Shown here piece by piece: positions 1-7,592 of a stretch of DNA of 64,000 bases. Origin of the DNA: Gammaproteobacteria bacterium. GTDB taxonomy: Bacteria; Pseudomonadota; Gammaproteobacteria; JADZEE01. The DNA lies in the NCBI GenBank assembly GCA_020850735.1, contig JADZEE010000001.1, positions 186,001 through 250,000 on the forward strand. Reading direction: 5' to 3'. The notes below the pieces were generated by a model, which saw only the letters and a program-made list of their open reading frames with translations, was not told the origin of the DNA and did not search any database. Numbering within the stretch: position 1 is the stretch's first letter; each line of letters begins with the position of its first letter. The translations under genes and the position numbers were made by a program.

Positions 1-858
<858 letters not shown>

Positions 859-954
859 TCAGTCCGCCCGCAGGACCCGGTACGGGCCGCCGGCGCCGCA
901 ACGCCCTGTGCGCCGTTCCGATCGTAAACGGTGTCGATGTACCTCTGGTTCCGC

Positions 955-980
955 ATGGACCCTCCCATTGTGGGGTCCAT
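955..980. promoter_or_regulatory. Inverted repeat upstream of the pseB-like gene
   Basis: Perfect 8-base arms ATGGACCC (955-962) and GGGTCCAT (973-980) are separated by 10 bases. They lie about 110 bases upstream of the pseB-like start in the otherwise featureless 847-1082 gap. The repeat could be an operator or a leader hairpin. There is no T tract, so an intrinsic terminator is unlikely. Confidence 0.35.
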
Positions 981-1082
981 TGTCGCAAGTGTGCGCCGAA
1001 AACCCTACCGCAGCGATCGGCGCCGGCGGTCGGCCGCAGTGTGCCGGGCGGCTCCCCGGCGGGGCGATGGTTTCGCAAGGTC

Positions 1083-1793
1083 TCAGTCGTAGCGCTCGAG
1101 CTCGAGCCGGTAGTCCCCGTTGTGCAGAAACACGCTGTCGGTCGTCTCGTGGCGGACCGATTTGACCAGACCGACGTCGGGCGCATACCACTCGACGTGC
1201 TCGACCGCGACCGTCGCCCGGGCGTTGCCGCGGTCGACCGGCACGGCGGCCGTGCCGGCGCCGCGGATCCGCAGGCAGTGCGCGAAGGTTCCCGCCGCGA
1301 CCGTGACGGTGTCATCGAGCGCTTCCAGCGTGTAATCGATGTCCACCGGCAGGTGGCGCGGAGCGAGCCGATCCTCGCGGGCAAAGGTACGGCTCTCGAC
1401 CAGCCGCAGTCGGCTCGTCAGCGTCCAGCGGCGGCCAATCTCGGCCGGCAGGGGCAGCACCAGCTGGCCCGGCGGATCGGCTTGCGCGTTCAGCTTGCCG
1501 GCGACGCGGGTCGCGACCCGGACCACGCCCGTGGCCGTGCGCCGGTAATAGCGGGTGTCGCCGGTCTGCTCGCGCCGCGCGTGCACACGTTCCCCGGCGA
1601 AGGTTCCCGCGCCGAGGTTACGGACCACGAGCTTGTGTTCGTGGACTTCTCCCAGGGTGCGCAGCTCGAGTCGATACTGCCAGCCACGGCCGGCACCGAG
1701 CGGGTAGTAGTCGTGCCCGGCGTCCGTGCAGGCGGTGACGAGCAGGGCGAGGACCATAGCCGGCGGAACGCGGCCGCAGCGCGCGGGATTCAT
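1083..1793 (-). CDS. Putative lipoprotein of unknown function
   Basis: This encodes 236 residues when started at the ATG at 1793. That start places a short basic N-terminus and a hydrophobic core directly before a lipobox LVTAC, predicting cleavage and lipidation at the Cys near residue 22. A longer frame beginning at 1823 would bury the signal. The mature part begins DAGHDYYPLGAGRGWQY, and the YYPL..G..W.Y pattern is common at the start of small beta-rich bacterial lipoproteins. The body is rich in beta-prone segments and has no catalytic motif I recognise. It reads toward the pseB-like gene but is 236 bases away, so co-transcription is uncertain. Function unknown; envelope location is inferred from the lipobox. 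Confidence 0.75.
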   Translation of the reverse strand: MNPARCGRVPPAMVLALLVTACTDAGHDYYPLGAGRGWQYRLELRTLGEVHEHKLVVRNLGAGTFAGERVHARREQTGDTRYYRRTATGVVRVATRVAGKLNAQADPPGQLVLPLPAEIGRRWTLTSRLRLVESRTFAREDRLAPRHLPVDIDYTLEALDDTVTVAAGTFAHCLRIRGAGTAAVPVDRGNARATVAVEHVEWYAPDVGLVKSVRHETTDSVFLHNGDYRLELERYD

Positions 1794-1862
1794 CCGTCGG
1801 CACCATAGCGCAGCGCCCGGCATCCGCCCAGCGCCGCGTCCCGACGCCGTGGTCCGGAAATG

Positions 1863-1898
1863 AAAAAGCCCGGCGGCCTACAGGCTGGCGCGCCGGGC
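1863..1898 (-). terminator. Rho-independent terminator on the minus strand
   Basis: Read on the minus strand, GCCCGGCG pairs with CGCCGGGC around a 14-base loop and is followed directly by TTTTTC. It lies about 50 bases after the stop of the small gene at 1948-2157 and would end its transcript before the lipoprotein gene. Confidence 0.7.
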
Positions 1899-1947
1899 GA
1901 AGCGCGCTGGCTGCGCGCGAGGGGAGGTCACACCAGACATGCATCGT

Positions 1948-2157
1948 TCATCGGTTGGCGGCTCCGGCATGGGTGTAGAGCATGCCCTCGAGCTCGCCGT
2001 TATCGGTGAGCACCAGTCGCAGCAGCACCCGCGTGCGGATGCGGCGCGCGCGATCGAATACCTCGTCGACGACCGGGAAGGGTACGAAGCGGCCGTCGGC
2101 ATCCCGGTAACCGCCGAAGGCGGGTTGCGGAAACGGGTAGCTGTCGAGCAGATTCAT
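1948..2157 (-). CDS. Small orphan protein (69 residues), function unknown
   Basis: The ATG at 2157 opens a 69-residue frame beginning MNLLDSYPFPQPAFGGYRD. The frame extends upstream to 2319, but those residues look non-coding, so the internal ATG is preferred; a weak GAGAG lies before it. The protein is mixed charged and hydrophobic, with no signal peptide or membrane span. Its segment VVDEVFDRARRIRTRVLLRLVL looks like an amphipathic helix running into a strand. I do not recognise the family. A convincing intrinsic terminator just downstream (1863-1898) supports this being a separate expressed unit. The 2158-2346 stretch upstream separates it from the symporter gene. The coding call rests on composition and the terminator, so it is moderate. 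Confidence 0.5.
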   Translation of the reverse strand: MNLLDSYPFPQPAFGGYRDADGRFVPFPVVDEVFDRARRIRTRVLLRLVLTDNGELEGMLYTHAGAANR

Positions 2158-2346
2158 CACGGCGCTCTCGTACGTTGACCTTGGTCCTGACAAATGCAAG
2201 GTCCATACCAGATCTCGCCAAGTCACTGATTTGCCGGCGGGCGCTGTGATGGGTGCCCATCCCGGGTGCGCGGACGGCGACGCGGGTCGCAGCATCGGCG
2301 GCGGAATTCTGACGCTCATCGGCCGATCCCGGCCGCTGCCGCTGCA

Positions 2347-3858
2347 TCAGTGTCGGGTGGAGGCGACGCGCGCCGGCGCCGGTCGGCGCCAGGAGCCGAG
2401 GGCAATGATCAGGACGTTCAGGCCCAGGCCATACAGCCCGGGATGCAGCCCGGCGATCTTGCCGTGGTGGACGAAACCGAACGGGCCGAAGGCCAGTGCG
2501 AGCGCCGCGACGACGCCGGCGAGCAGGCCGGCCAGCGTGGGTCCGGCGCGCAGTCCGGGCCAGCGCACGCCGAGGAAAAACGCCGGCGCGAGCTGCACCA
2601 GCAGGTCGAACTTGCGGTCGAGCAGATCGATGAGCGAGGCGTGGTCCCTGAGCGCGATCGCGAATCCCACCAGCACCGCGATCAGCGCCCAGGAGCAGAC
2701 CTTGCCCACGCGCGTCAGCTCCGCCTGCGAGGCCCGCGGCCGCAGCAGCGGCCGGTACAGGTCGTTGGTGAGCATCGAGGAAATCGATAACAGCGCCGAG
2801 TCGGCGGTGGACATCATCGCCGCCAGCACGGCGGCGATGAGCAGCACGACGAAGGCGTGGCCGAGCGCCGATGCCTGCTCGATATCGCGCAGCACGATGG
2901 CGAAGATCCGATCGGTGTCCGGACCGCTGAGCCCGGGGAAGTGCGCGATGCCGACGATGCCGACCAGCAGCGCCATCAGCGTCATCGGCAGGGGCAGGAA
3001 GGCCATGACCGCGAGGCTGCGGCGCAGCGCGCGCGCGGAGCCGGCGGCGTAGATGCGCTGGATCGCCTGCGGGTACAGCGAGGCGCCCAGACCGAACATG
3101 AGCACGTAGGACAGCCACGAGCGCAGCTGGTCGCCGCCCGGCGGCACGATCTTCGACGCCTGCTGCGGATCGTTGCTGCCGAGCAGCATGCGGGTCGCGT
3201 CGCCGATGGAGCCGTAGCGCTGATGCACCATGAAATAGATGAAAATGATGCCGGCGAATATGAGCGCGCCCTGGATGGCGTCGGTCCACGCGACGGCCCG
3301 CATCCCGCCTAGGGTTCCGTACACGACCATGATCAGCGCCAGTGCAACGACCCCGTAGTGGTAGGCGGCGGCGGTGTCATCGGGCGCCAGTCCCTCCATC
3401 GCCCGGCCGATCGCCATCAGCTGGGCCAGCAGGTAGTTGCTGAGCGCGATGACCATGATCGCCGAGGCGGTGATCGTCAGCGCGCGCGTGGCGAAACGGT
3501 CGTGGAGGAAATCCGCCGGCGTGATGAAATTGCGTTCCCGTGCGAGCCGGTGCAGTTGCGGCGCCAGCAGCAGGTAGAACGCGATCACGGCAATCATGAA
3601 GTGCAGGCTCATCACCCACACGTAACCCTGGCGGTAGACGTTGCCGGTGAAGGCGAAGAAGGTGTTGCCGCTGTACTGGGTCGCGAACAGCGTCATCAGC
3701 AGCACGACGCTGCCCAGACCCCGGCCACCCAGGTAGAAATCGGCGAGCGAGCGCTCGCGCCTGGCGCGCATGCCGGCGAATCCGACCAGGATCATGGATA
3801 CGAGGTAGGCGCCGATGAACGCCCAGCCGCCGGCGCCGAGCGCAAAGCGGTCAGTCAT
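2347..3858 (-). CDS. Sodium:solute symporter family (SSS) transporter
   Basis: The protein has 503 residues and about 13 hydrophobic helices, the usual size and topology of SSS-family Na+/solute symporters of the inner membrane. The N-terminal DFYLGGRGLG segment (residues 41-50) is the family's characteristic RSL.DFYLGGR loop, and the sequence NTFFAFTGNVYRQGY resembles the pantothenate/acetate branch. The helix near residue 340 carries AAMMSTADSALLSISS, the conserved A.MSTADS.L region associated with Na+ binding. The start overlaps the end of the small membrane gene upstream (3851-3858), so the two are translationally coupled. The substrate cannot be deduced from sequence; pantothenate, a monocarboxylate or an amino acid are possible. 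Confidence 0.88.
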   Translation of the reverse strand: MTDRFALGAGGWAFIGAYLVSMILVGFAGMRARRERSLADFYLGGRGLGSVVLLMTLFATQYSGNTFFAFTGNVYRQGYVWVMSLHFMIAVIAFYLLLAPQLHRLARERNFITPADFLHDRFATRALTITASAIMVIALSNYLLAQLMAIGRAMEGLAPDDTAAAYHYGVVALALIMVVYGTLGGMRAVAWTDAIQGALIFAGIIFIYFMVHQRYGSIGDATRMLLGSNDPQQASKIVPPGGDQLRSWLSYVLMFGLGASLYPQAIQRIYAAGSARALRRSLAVMAFLPLPMTLMALLVGIVGIAHFPGLSGPDTDRIFAIVLRDIEQASALGHAFVVLLIAAVLAAMMSTADSALLSISSMLTNDLYRPLLRPRASQAELTRVGKVCSWALIAVLVGFAIALRDHASLIDLLDRKFDLLVQLAPAFFLGVRWPGLRAGPTLAGLLAGVVAALALAFGPFGFVHHGKIAGLHPGLYGLGLNVLIIALGSWRRPAPARVASTRH

Positions 3859-4072
3859 CGCCGTCGCTCTCGCCGGGCCAGCGGCGTGACAGCAGCCAGG
3901 CGCTGAAGATGGCCACGACCAGCGCTACGGCAATGGCCATGGCCACCCAGGCGGGGATCCCGAGCACGAGGGTCTCGTCGCCATCCGGCCAGTACCATGG
4001 AACGCCCGCGGCGAGCAGCGCGAGATAAACCAGAGCGGACCAGGGTGGCAGCGGGCCCGCGGGTTTGCTCAT
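3851..4072 (-). CDS. Small DUF3311-type membrane protein, partner of the SSS transporter
   Basis: This 73-residue protein has two hydrophobic helices, at roughly 12-30 and 38-60. The pattern PPWSALVYLALLAAGVPWYW, then an acidic turn, then GIPAWV resembles the DUF3311/YhdT-like small proteins found immediately before SSS symporters. Its last codons overlap the symporter start by 8 bases, so the two are expected to be made together. The role of this family is not established; an accessory or stability subunit of the transporter is an inference from the constant pairing. Confidence 0.75.
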   Translation of the reverse strand: MSKPAGPLPPWSALVYLALLAAGVPWYWPDGDETLVLGIPAWVAMAIAVALVVAIFSAWLLSRRWPGESDGDD

Positions 4073-4097
4073 GCGGTGCGCGGGGGCCGTGGTCCGG

Positions 4098-5288
4098 TCA
4101 ATGTGCCACCGGACGTTTCAGCGCCTCGATCGCGCGTTCGAGGCCGTCGAGCGTGAGCGGAAACATCCGTTCCTTCATGATCTCGCGCAGCATGCGGATC
4201 GACGCGGTGTGGTCCCAGTGCGTGTCCGGCACGGGATTGAGCCAGATCGCGTGCGGATAGGCGCCGAGCAAGCGCTCCATCCAGGCGAGACCCGGCTCCT
4301 CGTTCCAGTGCTCGACGCTGCCGCCCGCCATCATGATCTCGTAGGGGCTCATCGACGCGTCGCCGACCAGCACGACACGGTGATCGTGGCCGTAGGTGTT
4401 CAGCAGTTGCATGGTCGGCAGCCGTTCGGCGTGGCGGCGCTGATTGTCGCGCCAAACGGATTCGTACACGCAGTTGTGAAAGTAGAAATACTCCAGGTGC
4501 TTGAACTCCGAACGCGCTGCCGAGAACAGCTCTTCGCACAGCTTCACGTGCGGGTTCATGGAGCCGCCGACGTCGAGGAACAACAGAACCTTCACGGCGT
4601 TGTGGCGCTCGGGAACCATGCGGATGTCGAGCAAGCCGGCGTTTCGCGCCGTCGAGCCGATGGTGTCGTCGAGATCGAGCTCTTCGGCCGCACCCTCACG
4701 CGCGAAGCGGCGCAGTCGACGCAGTGCGATCTTGATGTTGCGAGTGCCGAGTTCGACGGCATCGTCGAGGTTGCGGTACTCGCGCCGGTCCCACACCTTC
4801 ACTGCGCGACCCTGTCGGCCCTCGTCCTGACCGACGCGCACGCCCTCGGGGTTGTAGCCGTAGGCGCCGAACGGCGAGCTGCCGCCGGTGCCGATCCATT
4901 TCGAACCGCCGTGATGCGCCTCGCGCTGCTCGGCGAGGCGCTGGCGCAGCGTCTCCATGAGCTTGTCCCAGCCGCCGAGCGCCTCGATGGCCGCCTTGTC
5001 CTGCGGCGAGAGCTCGAGTTGTGCCTGTTTGCGCAGCCATTCCAGGGGGATCTCCCCGACGACCTCGTCGAACAAAGCCTCCAGACCCTGGAAGTAGGCG
5101 CCGAAGATCCGGTCGAAGCGATCGAAGTGCCGTTCGTCCTTCACCAGCGCGGCACGGGCGAGAAAATAGAACTCTTCGGCGTCGAGTACGACCACCCCTT
5201 TGTGCAGCGCGTCGAGCAGGGACAGGAACTCGGTAAGCGACACCGGAATGCCGCCCTCGCGCAGCTCGTAGAAGAATTCGACCAGCAT
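4098..5288 (-). CDS. VWA domain-containing protein, CoxE-like
   Basis: This 396-residue cytoplasmic protein has no signal or membrane segment. The N-terminal half is helical and opens with MLVEFFYELREGGIPVS, a typical start for the CoxE/YehP-like VWA group. The central stretch WIGTGGSSPFGAYG (about 131-144) is a family signature. The VWA domain starts near residue 230 with a MIDAS-like DVGGSM at 239-244, in place of the classical DxSxS. Such proteins work with MoxR AAA+ ATPases as chaperone-like pairs that mature or insert metal cofactors into enzymes; here moxR lies 55 bases upstream on the same strand. The client enzyme is not in the window. A few extra codons before the chosen ATG cannot be excluded. 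Confidence 0.88.
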   Translation of the reverse strand: MLVEFFYELREGGIPVSLTEFLSLLDALHKGVVVLDAEEFYFLARAALVKDERHFDRFDRIFGAYFQGLEALFDEVVGEIPLEWLRKQAQLELSPQDKAAIEALGGWDKLMETLRQRLAEQREAHHGGSKWIGTGGSSPFGAYGYNPEGVRVGQDEGRQGRAVKVWDRREYRNLDDAVELGTRNIKIALRRLRRFAREGAAEELDLDDTIGSTARNAGLLDIRMVPERHNAVKVLLFLDVGGSMNPHVKLCEELFSAARSEFKHLEYFYFHNCVYESVWRDNQRRHAERLPTMQLLNTYGHDHRVVLVGDASMSPYEIMMAGGSVEHWNEEPGLAWMERLLGAYPHAIWLNPVPDTHWDHTASIRMLREIMKERMFPLTLDGLERAIEALKRPVAH

Positions 5289-5343
5289 GGCGCCTGCTCG
5301 CGCGGGCGGGACGGGCGATCGCCGGGGGCGGGATCCCCCCGGC

Positions 5344-6204
5344 CTAGTTCCTGGCGCCCTGGCGCCGGCTCATGAACACGAGCCGCTCGAACAGGTGCAT
5401 GTCCTGCTCGTTCTTGAGCAGCGCGCCGTAGAGCTTGGGCAGCGCCCTGCGCGTGTCCTGGTCGCGCAAGGTCTCGGCGGGAACGTCTTCGGCGACCAGG
5501 ATCTTGATCCAGTCCAGCAGCTCCGAAGTCGTGGGTTTTTTCTTCAGGCCCGGGATCTCGCGCAGTTCGAAGAAGCAGTCCAGAGCCTCGCGCAGCAGAC
5601 TTTTTTTCAGGTCGGGGAAGTGCACGTCGATTATCTGCTCCATCGTCTCCCGGTCCGGAAAGCGGATGTAGTGAAAGAAACACCGGCGCAGGAACGCGTC
5701 CGGAAGCTCTTTCTCGTTGTTGCTGGTGACGATGACGATGGGACGGTTGCGTGCTTTGACCAGGGCCTTGGTTTCGTAGACGAAGAACTCCATCCGGTCG
5801 AGCTCCTGGAGCAGATCGTTCGGGAACTCGATGTCCGCCTTGTCGATTTCGTCGATCAGCAGCACCGCCTGCTCCGGTGCGGCGAACGCCTCCCAGAGTT
5901 TGCCGCGGACGATGTAGTTGGCGATGTCGTGCACGCGATTATCGCCGAGCTGCGAGTCGCGCAGGCGCGCCACGGCGTCGTACTCGTACAGGCCCTGGCG
6001 CGCCTTGGTGGTGGATTTGACGTGCCACTCGATGAGCGGTTTGCCGAGGGCCTGGGCGACCTCGGCGGCGAGCATCGTCTTGCCGGTGCCGGGTTCACCC
6101 TTGATGAGCAGCGGACGGGCGACGGTGATCGCCGCGTTCACCGCGGTCATGAGATCCTCCGTGGCGACGTAGCGCTCCGTACCCTGGAAACGATTTGCGG
6201 TCAT
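5344..6204 (-). CDS. MoxR-family AAA+ ATPase
   Basis: This 286-residue single-domain AAA+ ATPase has Walker A GEPGTGKT at residues 36-43, Walker B LLIDEIDKAD in the middle, sensor-1 VTSNNEKELPDAFLRRC, and an arginine finger in that RRC segment. It matches the MoxR/CoxD group of cytoplasmic remodelling ATPases. The gene is immediately upstream of the VWA gene in one operon, the standard MoxR-VWA arrangement in which the ATPase drives maturation of a metalloenzyme. Which enzyme is served here is unknown. The start has only a moderate ribosome-binding site (GAGAGACC about 8 bases upstream). Confidence 0.92.
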   Translation of the reverse strand: MTANRFQGTERYVATEDLMTAVNAAITVARPLLIKGEPGTGKTMLAAEVAQALGKPLIEWHVKSTTKARQGLYEYDAVARLRDSQLGDNRVHDIANYIVRGKLWEAFAAPEQAVLLIDEIDKADIEFPNDLLQELDRMEFFVYETKALVKARNRPIVIVTSNNEKELPDAFLRRCFFHYIRFPDRETMEQIIDVHFPDLKKSLLREALDCFFELREIPGLKKKPTTSELLDWIKILVAEDVPAETLRDQDTRRALPKLYGALLKNEQDMHLFERLVFMSRRQGARN

Positions 6205-6312
6205 GCAAGGTCTCTCGCGCGGTGCGGGTGCCCCGCGGTTGCACTAGTGTATCAGCTCGCGCGGCGGTGACTTCACGCCGGGCCGCCGCGGCGGCGATCG
6301 GCACGCCGGTGG

Positions 6313-7107
6313 TCAGTCGAGCCAGCCGCCGGTGGCCTGCAGGGGCCGCGGATCGCCGGCGCGCGTGATCCATACCGCGAGGGCGCGGCGGACCGCGCGC
6401 TCGCGCTCGCGCGGCAGCGCCGTGGTGACCCTGTGTTCGCCCCCGACCGGCAGGAGCGGCGCCGTGCCCAGCCCGATGACGGCAAAGTCGTGCGCGAGCT
6501 CGCGGCCGACGTTCTCGCCGCGCTGCACCCGGGTGCGCAGATCGAAACCGAGTATGGCGACGTGCGCGACGTAGTCGCCTTCCTCGGGCTGCGCGTGCGG
6601 GACGAAACTGACGCGCGCTGCGCCGTCATCGACGTGCACCCGCAGCTCGCCGGGCATCCCGGCCGGGCCGCGCGGCAGACTCTCGCCCCTGAACCAGCCG
6701 CGCCACTCCTGGCCCTGCCACAGGAAGCCGGGCGTGTAGACGGTCTTGAGGCTCCCGGCACGGCGGTAGTCGCGCTGGCGGTCGCTGAACTCCCGCGTCG
6801 ACAGCCGATCCGGCCAGCCCAGCCCGTTCCAGTAATCCACGTGAAAGGCAATCGGCACGAAGCGCAGCCATAGCTGCGGGTCGCTCTGCAAGCCGCTCAG
6901 CCAGCGGTCCGCGGGCGGGCAACTGCTGCATCCTTCCGAGGTATACAACTCGAGCAAGGGCACAGAATCGGGTCCGCTCGCAAACGACGCCGCCTGGGCC
7001 GGAACCGCGAGCGCGACCAGCGCGGCGAGCACGGTCACCGCCGTCGCAGGTGCGGAACGCGGCGTCAGCTGTGCCCTGCCGTGCCTGTGAACGCGGCTGT
7101 CGGTCAT
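6313..7107 (-). CDS. DUF1223 exported thioredoxin-fold protein
   Basis: The protein has 264 residues from the ATG at 7107. An N-terminal signal peptide is visible (basic start, then a hydrophobic run ending in an AQA-A site near residue 40). The mature domain starts with LLELYTSEGCSSCPPADRWL, the hallmark of DUF1223: a thioredoxin-like fold with CSSC in the redox position. The FVPIAFHVDYWNGLGWPD and YTPGFLWQG segments are also diagnostic. A periplasmic thiol or redox role is plausible but unproven for the family. The upstream extension of the frame to 7269 looks non-coding. It ends about 110 bases before the moxR start and may be a separate unit. Confidence 0.88.
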   Translation of the reverse strand: MTDSRVHRHGRAQLTPRSAPATAVTVLAALVALAVPAQAASFASGPDSVPLLELYTSEGCSSCPPADRWLSGLQSDPQLWLRFVPIAFHVDYWNGLGWPDRLSTREFSDRQRDYRRAGSLKTVYTPGFLWQGQEWRGWFRGESLPRGPAGMPGELRVHVDDGAARVSFVPHAQPEEGDYVAHVAILGFDLRTRVQRGENVGRELAHDFAVIGLGTAPLLPVGGEHRVTTALPRERERAVRRALAVWITRAGDPRPLQATGGWLD

Positions 7108-7181
7108 CTGATGGGTCGGACCGCATTCGCATCGACGCGTTCCCGTTGTGCGCTGATCCGTCGCCGGGGTATAAACCCGCC

Positions 7182-7571
7182 ATGCATCGATCGTCCGTGT
7201 CCTGGCCGGTAACACTGGTCCTCGCGGCCACCTTGGGGGGCGTGCCGGCAGCGTACGCGCAGCCGGCACCCGTCCAGGAGGAGCAGGAGGTTCTGCGCGG
7301 CGGTGAGCTGCTGAGCGCGTGTCGCGGCGGCGAGTCGCTGTGCGCGAGCTTCATTGCCGGACTGGTACAGACGGTCTCCGCGCTCCAGGACATGGGCGCT
7401 GCGCCCGCCGTTTTCTGCGTCGATCCGGCGCAGGTACCGTTCGAGGACGTGCGCACCCGGGTGGTCGTATGGCTCGAGCAGCACGCCGGACGGTTGGACG
7501 AGGCGGCCTACGTGCTCGCAACCGAGGCTCTCGCGCGGGAGTATCCCTGCCGGCAAAGTCAGGACGTTTGA
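7182..7571 (+). CDS. Small secreted Rap1a/Tai-like protein
   Basis: The product has 129 residues from the ATG at 7182. A cleavable signal peptide (VTLVLAATLGGVPAAYA) is followed by a mature domain with four cysteines in the order LLSAC, SLC, VFC, YPC. The layout (an early C.GG..LC.SFIAGL, a central FCVDP and a terminal EALAREYPC) fits the Rap1a/Tai domain, first described in periplasmic immunity proteins against type VI secretion amidases but widespread in proteins of unknown role. No effector gene is nearby, so an immunity role is not supported here. It is divergent from the DUF1223 gene and converges on the long cNMP/rhodanese gene, with 21 bases between the stops. Confidence 0.72.
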   Translation: MHRSSVSWPVTLVLAATLGGVPAAYAQPAPVQEEQEVLRGGELLSACRGGESLCASFIAGLVQTVSALQDMGAAPAVFCVDPAQVPFEDVRTRVVVWLEQHAGRLDEAAYVLATEALAREYPCRQSQDV

Positions 7572-7575
7572 ACGG

Positions 7576-7591
7576 CCGCCGGGCCCGGCGG
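7576..7591. terminator. GC palindrome between convergent genes, possible bidirectional terminator
   Basis: CCGCCGGGCCCGGCGG is a perfect 16-base palindrome filling the gap between the stops of the Rap1a-like gene and the long minus-strand gene. It is followed by GTTT on the plus strand and by GTT on the minus strand. Stem strength is good but the T tracts are short, so termination activity is an inference. Confidence 0.4.
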
Positions 7592-7592
7592 T

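Noticed and set aside
4065-5375. A 436-residue plus-strand frame opposite the VWA gene.
   Set aside because: The minus strand encodes the CoxE-like protein with its signature motifs; the plus frame is a shadow.
7182-7571. The Rap1a-like protein as a type VI secretion immunity protein.
   Set aside because: No effector amidase or type VI gene is present in the window, and the domain is widespread outside that role.
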